A stretch of DNA of 64,000 bases from Azorinus chamasolen (taxonomy: Eukaryota; Mollusca; Bivalvia; Cardiida; Solecurtidae), in contig OY755240.1 of assembly GCA_963576725.1 (NCBI GenBank), positions 17,509,743-17,573,742 on the forward strand, read 5' to 3'. The notes beneath the pieces were generated by a model. It was not told the DNA's origin, made no database searches, and was given only the letters and a program-made list of their open reading frames with translations. Positions 26,001 to 30,560 of the stretch are shown here, piece after piece. How positions within the stretch are numbered: the first letter of the stretch is position 1; each line of letters begins with the position of its first letter. Made by a program: the position numbers and the translations under genes.

Positions 26001-26127
26001 AAAAGAGGAGGAACAGGAGGAAATCACGTGGGTCAAAGTCGCGGCCGGAATGGACAGAATATGTTTCTGCATATATGTTCTTGCTATTACTATTGTTAAT
26101 GCGTGGTTTCTGGGTTCGATTTCATGA
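4881..26127 (+). CDS. Nicotinic acetylcholine receptor-like subunit, alpha-type, eight exons (first exon not found)
   Basis: A pentameric ligand-gated cation channel subunit of the plasma membrane. Exons 4881-5035, 8572-8616, 10258-10358, 13848-13973, 16310-16400, 18467-18794, 21880-22034 and 25837-26127 all use AG/GT borders and join in one frame to 430 residues, counting the split first codon as residue 1. Visible: a 45-bp third exon typical of nicotinic subunits; the Cys-loop C137 to C151 with 13 residues between and the FPFD motif; vicinal C200-C201, which marks alpha-type subunits; TM1 about 220-242; TM2 about 251-268 with Glu249 at -1' and Leu259 at 9', as in cation channels; TM3 about 299-320; a short cytoplasmic loop rich in Lys and Glu; a MA-like helix and TM4 about 405-427; stop at 26125. 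Odd: the loop C aromatics normally flanking the Cys pair are Thr198 and His206. The start and most of the signal peptide lie in an unseen upstream exon ending in phase 1. Family assignment is secure; ligand is not. Confidence 0.9.
5051..5275. mobile_element. T5 MITE
   Basis: TTAACTCTTTTGGCGCCAAA at the left; perfect hairpin GTCCCAGGTCAGATGCCGCC / mirror at 5204-5248. Right end GTGCCAAGAGC is worn. Confidence 0.8.
5312..5440. mobile_element. T1b hairpin, ends worn
   Basis: AAACAGCTTGAATCCTGAAG... and ...CCAAGCTGTTTGACACTTGG around tip GCCGAGTAACTCGGC. Confidence 0.7.
5492..5700. mobile_element. T1/T1b composite
   Basis: Left half has the T1 words CACTGCCA and TCGTCCGCAAAAG; the right half ends with the T1b words TTTGACACTTGATCAG. 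Only the right arm of the hairpin is intact. Confidence 0.65.
5717..5957. mobile_element. T1 MITE, worn
   Basis: ACTGCCATACGTTGTCGTC at the left and a worn GGTGAAAGACTTAA at the right, with a half-decayed hairpin at 5870-5918. Confidence 0.65.
5988..6115. mobile_element. T1b MITE, right end lost
   Basis: TAACCTTTGACCTGCTG at the left, then a perfect hairpin 6024-6092 with tip GCCGAGTAACTCGGC. Confidence 0.8.
6416..6653. mobile_element. T3 MITE, reverse orientation
   Basis: Contains GACGTCATGAATAT, ATAGAATCGGTAGAA and AACAGATCCTGATCA; ends GGAGTAACGGGTTAA. The hairpin is degraded. Confidence 0.75.
6796..7009. mobile_element. T1 MITE, complete, reverse orientation
   Basis: TTAACCCTTTCGCTGCC to GCAGCGAAAGGGTTAA. 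Perfect hairpin at 6837-6902, tip GCCGAGTTACTCGGC. Confidence 0.92.
7142..7397. mobile_element. T3 MITE
   Basis: TTAATCTTTTACTTCATAT at the left, CAAGGAAAGGGTTT at the right; hairpin tip GGCTAATATGGGAGCC. A truncated T3 piece lies just upstream (7040-7130). Confidence 0.75.
7446..7902. mobile_element. T3 MITE, reverse, split by an M2 element
   Basis: TTAACCCCCATGAATATTC at the left and GGAAAATGTTAA at the right. The T3 halves are 7446-7564 and 7775-7902. Confidence 0.85.
7565..7774. mobile_element. M2 MITE inside a T3 copy
   Basis: TATCGGTAAAACCCCGCTAA to GGGGTTTCACTGTA, with a near-perfect hairpin across AGCTTAATGCAGGACGAAAG and tip CTCCTATAGGAG. Confidence 0.88.
7968..8214. mobile_element. 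T1 MITE, worn ends
   Basis: CAATGTCGTCTGCT inside; hairpin 8073-8138 with arm changes; right end CAGCGGTGAACGAGTTAA. Confidence 0.7.
8220..8559. mobile_element. M4 MITE with telomere-type bases at the hairpin tip
   Basis: TACAGTTGAATTTCGATATC at the left and GATATTGAAGTTCAAGTGTA at the right. The hairpin tip CTCCTGTAGGAG occurs twice, separated by CCTAACCCTAACC (8362-8374). The element ends 12 bp before exon 3. Confidence 0.9.
8572..8616 (+). CDS. nAChR-like gene, exon 3 (45 bp)
   Basis: Exactly 45 bp in phase 0 at both ends, encoding DITEQRMTLTGWMSA. Acceptor TATTTCAG, donor GTAAGT. A 45-bp exon at this place is a hallmark of the nicotinic receptor gene family. It is too short to be found by ORF length. 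The upstream M4 element ends only 12 bp before it. Confidence 0.88.
9037..9252. mobile_element. T1 MITE, reverse
   Basis: TTAAAAATTTCGCTGCCAAT to GGCAGAGAAAGGGTTAA; perfect hairpin with GCCGAGTAACTCGGC tip. Confidence 0.9.
9325..9538. mobile_element. T1 MITE
   Basis: TTTACCCTTTCGCTGCCAG to GGCAGCGAAAGGGTTAA. It lies 70 bp from the inverted copy at 9037, forming a large inverted pair. Confidence 0.9.
9614..9856. mobile_element. T3 MITE, part of hairpin lost
   Basis: TTAACCATTCCCTTTATGTA to GGAAAATGGTTAA. The left inner arm is missing: only ATCCTACAGGACCCGTCTGATC remains in the tip region. Confidence 0.85.
9888..10122. mobile_element. T2 MITE
   Basis: TAGCCCATTACATA at the left and ATATGAGGGAATGG at the right. 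Hairpin AAATAGAGCATATGC with a damaged tip. Confidence 0.8.
10128..10241. mobile_element. M-type remnant just before exon 4
   Basis: TTGCTTAATGCAG, CCTGCATTAAGCTGC and a worn end TTAGAGGTTTGTTCCTGTA. It stops 16 bp before the exon 4 acceptor junction. Confidence 0.6.
10258..10358 (+). CDS. nAChR-like gene, exon 4 (loop D region)
   Basis: Begins with the codons for NWVDDRLVWD, the conserved W-x-D-x-R-L-x-W block of nicotinic receptors, and ends inside a Ser codon (phase 2) at donor GTAAGC. Acceptor GTTTCAG. It carries an N-S-T possible glycosylation site. Confidence 0.9.
10526..10757. mobile_element. T2 MITE
   Basis: TTAACCCTCCTAGATTAT at the left; hairpin AAACCATCGTGATAAATAG with tip CTTCTGTGGCGG; right end GGAGGGAATG. 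Confidence 0.8.
11218..11430. mobile_element. M3 MITE
   Basis: GCAGTAAAATCCCTATAAAC to GGGGTTTACTGTA; tip CTCCTCTAGGAG. Confidence 0.88.
11641..11803. mobile_element. T1 MITE lacking its left hairpin arm
   Basis: TTTCGCTGCCAATGTCGC runs straight into the tip CTCAGCGTCTCATCAGGATC and right arm. Right end TTGGCAGCGAG is worn. Confidence 0.8.
11877..12028. repeat. Long hairpin with CGAG-rich tip
   Basis: Arms of about 63 bp, from AAATAGAGAATAATAGGTTA to its mirror AACCTTTTATTCTATTT. The tip is GAGGCGAGGCTTGCCGAGCCTC. The arms differ at only a few positions. Confidence 0.88.
12029..12555. other. No feature recognised
   Basis: About 530 bp of unique intron sequence between the foldback and the tRNA-like unit; no repeat words or coding motif seen. 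Confidence 0.5.
12556..12643 (+). ncRNA. tRNA-like RNA polymerase III unit (tRNA-derived SINE head or pseudo-tRNA)
   Basis: A box A-like TAGCGTAGTGG at about 12569 and a box B-like GGTTCGATTCT at 12612 are spaced as in tRNA genes, and a run of seven T at 12637 could end transcription. The acceptor and anticodon stems do not form a proper cloverleaf, so a tRNA-derived SINE or relic is more likely than a working tRNA. Confidence 0.45.
12991..13088. repeat. Hairpin family F2, copy 1
   Basis: CATTTCTCCACCAAACC pairs loosely with GGTGAAGAAATG, and the inner CTTTAGAATCGTCTC/GAGACGATTCTAAAG pairs perfectly. A relative lies at 53852-53956. Confidence 0.8.
13240..13360. mobile_element. T6 remnant
   Basis: AACAGTGTATATCC...GGGTCTGCACAGTT around tip GGTTCCTAGCGGAACTC. 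Confidence 0.6.
13432..13660. mobile_element. T6 MITE
   Basis: GGACACGAGTCCCTAATGTC near the left; tip CTCCTAGAGGAG; right end GCACTGTTAAGGGTTAA. Confidence 0.8.
13848..13973 (+). CDS. nAChR-like gene, exon 5 (loop A and first Cys of Cys-loop)
   Basis: Acceptor TTGTAG, donor GTAAAC, phase 2 at both ends. Encodes the loop A region (VYSDGLMKW) and the start of the Cys-loop (SCAMDIT). The Asn codon after DIT is completed by the next exon, giving DITNFPFD across the join. The tyrosine expected in loop A is present. Confidence 0.88.
14017..14236. mobile_element. T1b MITE after exon 5
   Basis: Hairpin at 14050-14115 with a changed right inner arm (CTCTGTGACTC); right end TAGCAGGCTAAGGTTTA. Confidence 0.75.
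14334..14532. mobile_element. T5 MITE lacking one hairpin arm
   Basis: TTAACCCTTTCACCGCCAAT to TTGGCGCCGAAAGTGTTAA. Only the outer part AATAGTGCAGTCC of the hairpin remains. Confidence 0.85.
14621..15076. mobile_element. T3 MITE split by an M2 element
   Basis: TTAACCCTTTCCCTCATATA to GGGGAAAGGTTTAA. Perfect hairpin 14660-14728 (tip CTCCTAGAGGAG). The T3 sequence GAATA/TTCAG is cut at TA by M2. Confidence 0.92.
14819..15027. mobile_element. M2 MITE with clear TA duplication
   Basis: TA-CAGTAAAACCCCGCTAATG to GGGGTTTTACTG-TA inside a T3 copy. Uninterrupted T3 copies carry a single TA here. Confidence 0.95.
15073..15165. mobile_element. T5 MITE, left part only
   Basis: Starts at the TTAA shared with the T3 copy before it and breaks off in the hairpin after CAGATCAGACGGCGCC. 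Confidence 0.7.
15749..15996. mobile_element. T3 MITE, reverse
   Basis: TTAATCCTTTCTCTGTTTTG to ATATGAGGGAGAGGGTTAA; hairpin tip GGCTCCTATAGGATCC. Confidence 0.88.
16310..16400 (+). CDS. nAChR-like gene, exon 6 (second Cys of Cys-loop, loop B)
   Basis: Acceptor TGTTTCAG, donor GTGAGT. Encodes FPFDSQSCEVEIKFWGYS, closing the Cys-loop and giving the loop B strand. Compared with the usual K-F-G-S-W-T-Y the sequence is one residue shorter around the tryptophan, so the binding-site Trp may be shifted. Ends in phase 0. Confidence 0.88.
16443..16648. mobile_element. M2 MITE, three bases lost at tip
   Basis: TACAATAAAACCCCGCTAAT to GGGTTCTACTGTA. The tip is shortened to AGCTCCTATAGCT, so the arms remain paired. 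Confidence 0.9.
16681..16853. repeat. Tandem repeat of a T1 hairpin arm, 36-bp unit x 5
   Basis: Five head-to-tail units: AATAGTTTGG, then TCCAGATGAGACACCGAG and TAACTCG. Each is one left arm plus tip of the T1 core; the right arm is absent. It lies in the intron after exon 6. Confidence 0.92.
17041..17228. mobile_element. M1 MITE with tip deleted
   Basis: CAGTAAAACCTTTCTATAAC to GGTTTTACTGTA. AACAGAACGC is followed directly by TTACTTTCACC, so the right inner arm is missing. Confidence 0.88.
17293..17471. mobile_element. T6 MITE with half hairpin
   Basis: CTAACCCTTACAGTG to GTTGTAAGGGTTAA; the hairpin is cut after ACACCCAGATGAGAGG. Confidence 0.8.
17611..17780. mobile_element. T3 MITE, worn
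   Basis: TTAACCCTTTACCTGATAG, TCTGCTCTGTTTGC and AATGAATATTCATAAAG are left of the element. Confidence 0.6.
17785..18018. mobile_element. T2 MITE
   Basis: CTCATTCCCTCCTAG to GGAGAAAATGGGTTAA; hairpin 17907-17964 with tip GCTCCATAGGAGC. Confidence 0.88.
18094..18412. mobile_element. M4 MITE ahead of exon 7
   Basis: GATGAACTTCGATATATCG to CCGAAGATCAACTGTA; hairpin tip GCCCCTACAGGATC. It ends 54 bp before exon 7. Confidence 0.88.
18467..18794 (+). CDS. nAChR-like gene, exon 7 (loop C, TM1, TM2)
   Basis: The longest exon, 328 bp, acceptor ATTCAG and donor GTAAGA. It encodes loop C with the vicinal Cys pair (TLCCPESD), a TM1 preceded by TRRRPFYVMN, and TM2 with ERIGFTLTILLAYVVQ followed by AELMPTTS. 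Glu at -1', Leu at 9' and Glu at 20' fit cation selectivity; Gly replaces the usual Thr or Ser at 2'. Ends in phase 1. Confidence 0.92.
18837..19066. mobile_element. T4 MITE, complete
   Basis: TTAACCCATTTGCTCCCAAG to TTGGAGCAAATGGGTTAA. Hairpin 18870-18944 with arms CAAACAGTGTAGACTCTGAT and tip CCGCATAATGCGG. It starts 43 bp after exon 7. Confidence 0.93.
19217..19536. mobile_element. T2 MITE with a duplicated hairpin
   Basis: TTAACCCTTAACC to ATGAGGGAATGGATTAA. The segment AGAACTGTGTAGTTTTGAAA through the hairpin appears twice (about 19308 and 19400), with tips CTCATATGGAG and CTCCTTTGGAG. Confidence 0.9.
20081..20330. mobile_element. T3 MITE
   Basis: TTTCAACCATTTACTCC to GAGTAAATGGTTAA; hairpin 20128-20188 with tip ACTCTTATATGAGT. 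Confidence 0.85.
20360..20450. mobile_element. T3 hairpin remnant
   Basis: GTAGACACTGGCAAGACG...CGTCTTATCTGTGTC with tip CTCCTTCAGGAAC. Confidence 0.6.
20662..20939. mobile_element. M4 MITE with hairpin mostly lost
   Basis: ACAGTTGAACTTAGATATCT to GATATCAATCAAGCTGTA. AGGTCGAAAGTAATGCT leads straight to AAAGGACATGTATTAAG. Confidence 0.85.
20969..21188. mobile_element. T3 MITE, short hairpin
   Basis: TTAACCCATTTTGCAATC to AGTAAAGAATTAA; the hairpin has lost its tip (ATCATACAACTACTGTCTGAT). Confidence 0.75.
21240..21345. mobile_element. T1b hairpin, worn
   Basis: GCAAACAGTTTGGGCACAG...CCCAATCTGTTTGACACTC. Confidence 0.65.
21489..21874. mobile_element. M5 MITE whose right end forms the exon 8 acceptor tract
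   Basis: ACAGTAGAAACTGTCTTAAG at the left and GACAGATTCTACTG at the right, followed at once by CTTTAG and exon 8. The hairpin tip is CTCCTATTGGGGC. About 180 bp is inserted at 21537-21716. Confidence 0.88.
21537..21716. mobile_element. Insert inside the M5 element
   Basis: ATT repeats, then TATATAGCGCTCTTTTCACA and AAAAGCGCTGAATATGG, words seen in many invertebrate short repeats. The class is not known to me. Confidence 0.45.
21880..22034 (+). CDS. nAChR-like gene, exon 8 (TM3)
   Basis: Acceptor CTGCTTTAG lies at the decayed 3' end of an M5 element. Two donors are possible, GTAAAG at 22029 and GTAAGA at 22035. The second is chosen because it is the better consensus and keeps the W-V-K start of the cytoplasmic loop. 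Encodes the TM2-TM3 linker and TM3 (ARYLLIVLVLCFVVTCNIVL). Confidence 0.85.
22239..22447. mobile_element. M1 MITE, complete
   Basis: TACATGTAAAACCTCTCTAT to GAGATTTTACCGTA; perfect inner hairpin with CTCCTATAGGAG. Confidence 0.92.
22580..22793. mobile_element. T6 MITE
   Basis: TTAACTCTTTGAATGCGAG to CAAAATGGTTAA; hairpin tip GGCTCCCAGGGGAGCC. Confidence 0.8.
22930..23142. mobile_element. M3 MITE
   Basis: GTCAGTAAAACCTCTCTAAA to GAGGTTTTACTGACTGTA; tip CTCCTCTAGGAG. Confidence 0.9.
23485..23628. repeat. Long hairpin in intron after exon 8
   Basis: GATCTTACATGAGTGTTCAT pairs with ATGAACACGAATGTAAGAT, and ACGAGTTTACT with AGTAAACGAGT. The tip is ACGAGCTTTAGCGAGTGTC. Confidence 0.85.
24022..24187. 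mobile_element. M3 MITE lacking its inner hairpin
   Basis: TACAGTAAAGTTCATC to GGGGTTTACTGCA. GGGTGAAAGTC meets CTTTCACCC directly, so the inner hairpin is gone but the outer stem is kept. Confidence 0.85.
24197..24424. mobile_element. T2 MITE
   Basis: TTTACCCATTCCCACACCC to AAAGGGAATGGGTTAA; hairpin tip TTTGCATCTAAGCAAA. Confidence 0.88.
24548..24686. mobile_element. M-type MITE, left part
   Basis: CCGTAGAAACTCCCTCAAGC, GCTTAATGCAGGACGAAAGT and a damaged hairpin (GTGCAGGAGCAT). Confidence 0.65.
24684..24857. mobile_element. T2 MITE with half hairpin
   Basis: CCAATTTCCTGATAGGC to ATATGAGGGAATGGATTA; GATGTATGCTCTATCTATAAC is all that is left of the hairpin. Confidence 0.75.
24853..25499. 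mobile_element. T3 MITE split by a LINE tail
   Basis: ATTATCCCTTTCCCTTATGT to CATCAGGGAATGGGTTAA. T3 parts are 24853-24971 and 25373-25499. Confidence 0.88.
24972..25372 (+). mobile_element. LINE 3' tail of a second family, inside a T3 element
   Basis: Encodes a typical end of a non-LTR reverse transcriptase (YRIQHTLVDINRESYL, then SFFPRTIVCWNRLP and FRQRLTS) with stop at 25222, a short 3' UTR and a terminal GAA repeat at 25359-25373. It splits a T3 MITE and is flanked by the candidate duplication AGAT. Confidence 0.8.
25500..25565. mobile_element. M5 right-end remnant
   Basis: AGCTACCACCCGTCTTAAAG to GACAGATATTACTGTA. Confidence 0.65.
25575..25810. mobile_element. M4 MITE just before the last exon
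   Basis: TTAGTTGAACTTCGATATCT to TATCGAAGATTAACTGTA, 26 bp before the exon. Part of the left flank is missing. Confidence 0.88.
25837..26127 (+). CDS. nAChR-like gene, last exon (cytoplasmic loop, MA helix, TM4, stop)
   Basis: Acceptor ATCGCAG, phase 0. Encodes a hydrophilic loop of about 60 residues with many Lys and Glu, then ITWVKVAAGMDRICF, a good match to the conserved W-x-x-V-A-x-x-x-D-R-x-x-F leading into TM4. TM4 is followed by a very short extracellular tail and TGA at 26125. Confidence 0.88.
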   Translation, partial: TVYKKAYPIVYLECSVKKRSKPSKTTKVIDISTEKENFHKRDLSAEGVTSQEKEAKEEEQEEITWVKVAAGMDRICFCIYVLAITIVNAWFLGSIS

Positions 26128-26327
26128 AAGGAATGAAAATGCCCTACGTGTCGGATGACGTCCGAGGGTTTCCCATTGATCGACTGGTCGTTGCCATGGT
26201 TGAAAAGGCTTTGGTGTTTTAAGTTTATTTGTTGTTGTTTTTTGTTGTTGTTTTTTGTTTTGTTTTATGTAAAATAAGTGCCTGATCTCTAAATGTATAG
26301 CCCTGTATATTGTTATGTTTGTAAACA
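26128..26327 (+). other. Probable 3' UTR of the nAChR-like gene
   Basis: About 200 bp of unique sequence after the stop codon, including a T-rich stretch of TTGTTG repeats at 26225-26265. No clear AATAAA signal is seen before the next MITE at 26328, so the transcript end is not fixed. Confidence 0.35.
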
Positions 26328-26509
26328 TTAACCCATTTGCTCCCACACGTAGGCAAACAGTGTAGACTCTGATCAGCCGCCGCATACTGATAGGAAATTC
26401 AATATAAAACAAAACAAAAACGAAAATTTAGACCCGACATCCCTTAGATAAAAAATACAGTAATCCAATATATAAGCATGGAAGAATCCGCTAGGAGCAA
26501 ATGGGTTAA
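26328..26509. mobile_element. T4 MITE lacking the right hairpin arm
   Basis: TTAACCCATTTGCTCCCAC to GCTAGGAGCAAATGGGTTAA. CGCCGCATA joins CTGATAGGAAA directly. Confidence 0.9.
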
Positions 26510-26551
26510 ACTCAATTTTGATCAATCTCTTTGTTACACATTAGAACCTGA

Positions 26552-26780
26552 CTGAACTCATTCTGTCCTAGGCTATTTTAGACCCAACCTCTTTGAATGT
26601 GTCCACCCAAAAGGAGCATTAACTAGAGGAAAGGAAACGTTTAGAATTCTGTAGATTGAAACCATTGTGATAAATAGAGCATTTGCTCCTATAGGAGCAA
26701 ATGCTCTATTTATTACAATGGTTTCATAAAGTGACGTCTCTAGATGCACAAAAATGCGTCACTAGGAGATAATGTGTTAA
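26552..26780. mobile_element. T2 MITE
   Basis: CTCATTCTGTCCTAGGC to GGAGATAATGTGTTAA; perfect hairpin 26650-26729 with tip GCTCCTATAGGAGC. Confidence 0.9.
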
Positions 26781-26956
26781 GCTGCCATCAAACTGAGGTA
26801 TGATTATGGGTCTGTAAGGCAGGTAAAACATAATGAATGCAGAAAGCTCCTATAGGAGCTTTCTGCATTACGTTTGTCCTGCATTAAGCAACCACCTGCT
26901 ATTCAAGACTCCTACATTCAATAAATGAATGGGCGCTTAAGACAGATTCTATTGTA
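26780..26956. mobile_element. M5 MITE, left end worn
   Basis: GGTCTGTAAGGCAGG, hairpin GCAGAAAGCTCCTATAGG and mirror, right end GACAGATTCTATTGTA. Confidence 0.8.
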
Positions 26957-27019
26957 AACGGTATGTCTAAATTTGAATATGGATGAATACATGAAATGAA
27001 GGAGATGAATGGACTTTCT

Positions 27020-27140
27020 TTAACCCTTAATACCCCGTGAGTCCGTCCATGAGACATTAACAAACAGTTTATACCCAGATCAGATAATAGAGGAGCCCTC
27101 TGATCAGGGTCTGCACGTTTACTATACACAGCAATGTAAA
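27020..27140. mobile_element. T6 MITE, left half
   Basis: TTAACCCTTAATACCCCGTG, then CAGATCAGATAATAGAGGAGCC with the left tip bases missing. Confidence 0.7.
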
Positions 27141-27219
27141 AGGTTTTCTTTCTCTAGCGTATGTGTTTTGCAGGAACTTCTCACAGTATTTGACCCTTTT
27201 GCATACAATATGGATATAT

Positions 27220-27415
27220 TACAGCAAAACCTCTTTAAACCGGCCGTTCAATTTAGATTATATATCGGTCTAGGAGACAGGTGGCGGCTTAAAGCAGGGT
27301 GTAAGTCATGCAGAAAGCTCCTGCATGACTTTCGCCCTGCATTAAGCAGCCACTTGCCTAAAAGTATCTAATTTTTTCTCAACTAGAATTCCGGTTTAGA
27401 GGGGTTTTACTGTAT
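27220..27415. mobile_element. M3 MITE with shortened tip
   Basis: TACAGCAAAACCTCTTTAAA to GGGGTTTTACTGTA; GCAGAAAGCTCCTGCATGAC shows loss of most of the right inner arm. Confidence 0.88.
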
Positions 27416-27431
27416 TGAATTTCTGGACTGA

Positions 27432-27639
27432 TACAGTTAACCCACCCTAAACCAGAGCTTCAGTCAAGTGTCCGTGCTGGTCGTTAAGACGGTTGGTAGC
27501 TTAATGCAGGGGGAATGTCATACTGAAAACTCCCAAAGTAGATTTCTGCATGACTTTCACCCTGCATTCAGCCGGTACTTGCCTAAAAGGATGTACAATC
27601 TTCTTTACTAAGCGTCCGATTTAGAGGGGTTTTACTGTA
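27432..27639. mobile_element. M3 MITE, worn
   Basis: TACAGTTAACCCACCCTAAA to GGGGTTTTACTGTA; tip CTCCCAAAGTAG. Confidence 0.8.
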
Positions 27640-27864
27640 TCCCATTTGCTCCCACGATCCCATATATGGGACGTAGGCAAACAGTGTAGACTCTGATCAG
27701 ACGCCGCATAAAGGGGCATCTGATCAGAGTCTACACTGTTTGTTGATAGGAATATCAATATAAAACAAAACGAAATTGAAAATTCAGGCATGCACCCATT
27801 AAACAAAAAATGGACTAATCCAATATATAAACATGGAAGAATCCACTGGGCGCAAATGGGTTGA
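27638..27864. mobile_element. T4 MITE directly after M3
   Basis: TATCCCATTTGCTCCCACG to GGGCGCAAATGGGTTGAA; hairpin 27676-27741 with tip CCGCATAAAGGGG. Confidence 0.85.
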
Positions 27865-28108
27865 ATTAAAAACAAGTCTTATTTGGCAGCATCCAATCCG
27901 GCTTCTATTGCACTATCACACAGTACAAATACTCCACCACTATTGTTTCCTTTATATTGGACGAGAAATAATACAATAAATTATACAGTAAATATCTCGG
28001 TATTCTGAACGTGTAGTAAAGAATTGAGAACTGTATTAGCAGGCGGCTTCTTATTACAGGGTTAAAGGCGTGCAGAAAACCCCCGCTTTCTGTATGACTA
28101 GCCCTGCA

Positions 28109-28319
28109 TTAACCCATTACCTCATAGGCTATTTTTAGATCCTACCTCTTTAAATAAATACAGCGAAAAGGAGCATTAATTAGAGAAAATGAAAATTATA
28201 GAATTTTGTAGTTTGAAACCATTGTGATAACAGGAGCAAATGCTCTATTTATCACAATGGTTTCACAAAGTGACTTTTACAGAGTCGTCAAAAGTCGTCA
28301 GTATGAGGGAATGGGTTAA
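28109..28319. mobile_element. T2 MITE lacking left hairpin arm
   Basis: TTAACCCATTACCTCATAGG to ATGAGGGAATGGGTTAA. CCATTGTGATAA meets CAGGAGCAAATGC, so the left inner arm is missing. Confidence 0.9.
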
Positions 28320-28345
28320 TCTGCTCTCTGTCTTGAAGACCGATC

Positions 28346-28928
28346 TTGAACAGAAGGACCCTTAATCAAAGTTACCTTTCTTACGTACGGCCAATTCTAG
28401 AGTATGCTTCTGTTGTTTGGGATGTTTGTTCCGAAACCTGTGCAGATACTTTAGAAAAATTACAAAACGAAGCAGCCCGTATCGTAACTGGCTTAACCAG
28501 ATCGGTATCTCTAGATAATCCATATCGGGAATGTGGATGGGAATCACTCGTCAGTCGACGAAAGTTACAAAAACTCTGTTTCGTTTAAAAGGCCTCTCAT
28601 AACATGGTTCCATCATATATCAGTGATTTATTACCGCCTTACGTAAGGGAGCTAACCCACTATCCATTAAGAAATGGCGATGATATAGGAGCGCCTTTCT
28701 CACGCACGTCAATCTCCAAAAGGTCGTGCATCCCGTCTTCAATAGCAATGTGGAACAACACCAGTCCAGATTCCAGAAATTGAAATACCTTAAGCTCATT
28801 TAAAAAGTCATTACAAAACAAGTCTAGTAAGTATAATATTCCATTTTATTACTATTTCGGAGATAGGTATTTGTCAGCTATTCACGCCAGAATTAGGAAC
28901 AACTGCAGCACTCTGAATGGTGATCTTT
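28346..28928 (+). mobile_element. LINE 3' fragment, same family as 29681-32465
   Basis: Encodes SYVRPILEYASVVWD and LQNEAARIVTGLTRSVSL, closely matching the C-terminal part of the reverse transcriptase at 31180-31330. It decays into stops after 28585 but keeps recognisable codons to IRNNCSTLNGDLFN near 28920. A complete T1b element starts exactly at its right edge (28929). Confidence 0.8.
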
Positions 28929-29143
28929 TTAACATTTAGCCTGCTGAACAAATTAGTTTTACATAATTTTTACACCTAATACATTTTTAAAATTCAAGCT
29001 TTAATCAATTTGTCTACCAAAATGAAACCAGTGTGTCAAACAGTTTGGATCCTGATGAGACGCCGAGTTACTCGGCGTCTCATCTGGATCCAAACTATTT
29101 GCATATGTATTCACTCAATCGCCCATAGCAGGCTAAAGGTTAA
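28929..29143. mobile_element. T1b MITE, complete reference copy
   Basis: TTAACATTTAGCCTGCTG to TAGCAGGCTAAAGGTTAA. Perfect hairpin 29036-29101, tip GCCGAGTTACTCGGC. Confidence 0.92.
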
Positions 29144-29522
29144 TAACCATCTTAATCAAAATCCTTAATGCGAATGTTCACATTAAGTAGAAAATGCCGA
29201 ACATTACCTTTTTCAGTGTAGATTTTTTCGAAACTAGAGACTTAGCCTATTTCGTGCAACACAAAGGTACCATCATCTAAATACCGAAATGCTTCTGTTC
29301 GGCAAGCAAAATCTAAATTATGAAGACAATAAAATCATATTTGCTGCTGTACATTGTTTTATAAAGCAATCACGGAGGTTTTAGCTTCACCTATAGTACA
29401 ACTATCGATAATTGTACCGACTCTTAGTATAATATTATACTTTTTTCTAAACTTATGAGTTTCATTAACGGTATATTACCCATGTTACATGAATCTGCAC
29501 ATACGTGTCATGGTAATTGGTG

Positions 29523-29680
29523 TACAGTGAAACCCTCTCCTAAAACGGACCTTAATCTTAGTATAAAGATCGGTCTTGGAGACAGATGGCAGCTTAATGC
29601 AGGATGAAAGCCATGCAGACAGCTCCTAGAGGAGCTGTCTGCATAACTTTCATCCTGCATTAAGCAGCCACCTGTCAAAA
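29523..29680. mobile_element. M3 MITE, cut by the LINE
   Basis: TACAGTGAAACCCTCTCCTA; perfect hairpin with tip CTCCTAGAGGAG; stops at CACCTGTC where the LINE begins. Confidence 0.85.
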
Positions 29681-30560
29681 AAAGTTCGTATAAGACCTGA
29701 TGACCAGCCCTGGTATGATAGCGAAATTAGAAAGGTATCCAGGAAACGAGACCGCCTTAGGGCAACTGCCAAAAGATCGGGCAGACCCCAAGACTGGTTA
29801 AAATTCAGAAATCTAAGAAACAAAGTTAATAATCTTAAAAAACATGCTAAGGAACTGTTTTATAACTCACTTGAAATTAATCTTACCAATCTCGAAACTA
29901 ATGACAAAAAAGGTTTCTGGAAAATAATTCGTCACTTTGTAAATAGTGCTGATTCATCATGCATACCACCTTTATGTTTTTCTAATGAGGATGATAATCA
30001 TATTCAAATTTTTACCACTGACGAAGAAAAGGCAAATTGCCTCAACAATTACTTTGCATCAATCTCACGAATTGACGAAACTAATGCCCAGCTTCCTACT
30101 GTATCCTTTAAGACTCATAGTAAATCACCCGAGAAATTGAAGAATTAATCAATTACTACCTGTCAACAAGGCATGTGGTCCTGATCTTATTACTCACAAA
30201 ATGTTAAAGGGGTGTGCATCTGCAGTTTCAGTACCTTTACTTATACTATTCAATAGATCACTTAGTGAAGGAACCTTTACTGACACCTGGAAAATTGCAC
30301 ATATTACTCCAAATTTTAAAAAAGGGGACAAATCCACTTCTTCTAATTATAGGCCTGTTTCACTACTCAGTTGTGTTGGTAAACTGTTTGAAAGACTTGT
30401 GTTTAAAAACATTTATAATTTCTTACTTGATAACAATGTCTTATATAAATACCAGTCATGTTTTCTACCAAATCATTCAACTGTATACCAATTAATTGAT
30501 ATCTACCACCATATTTGTCAAGGGTTTGAAAATAACCAATTTTCTTGTATGTTTTTTTTG

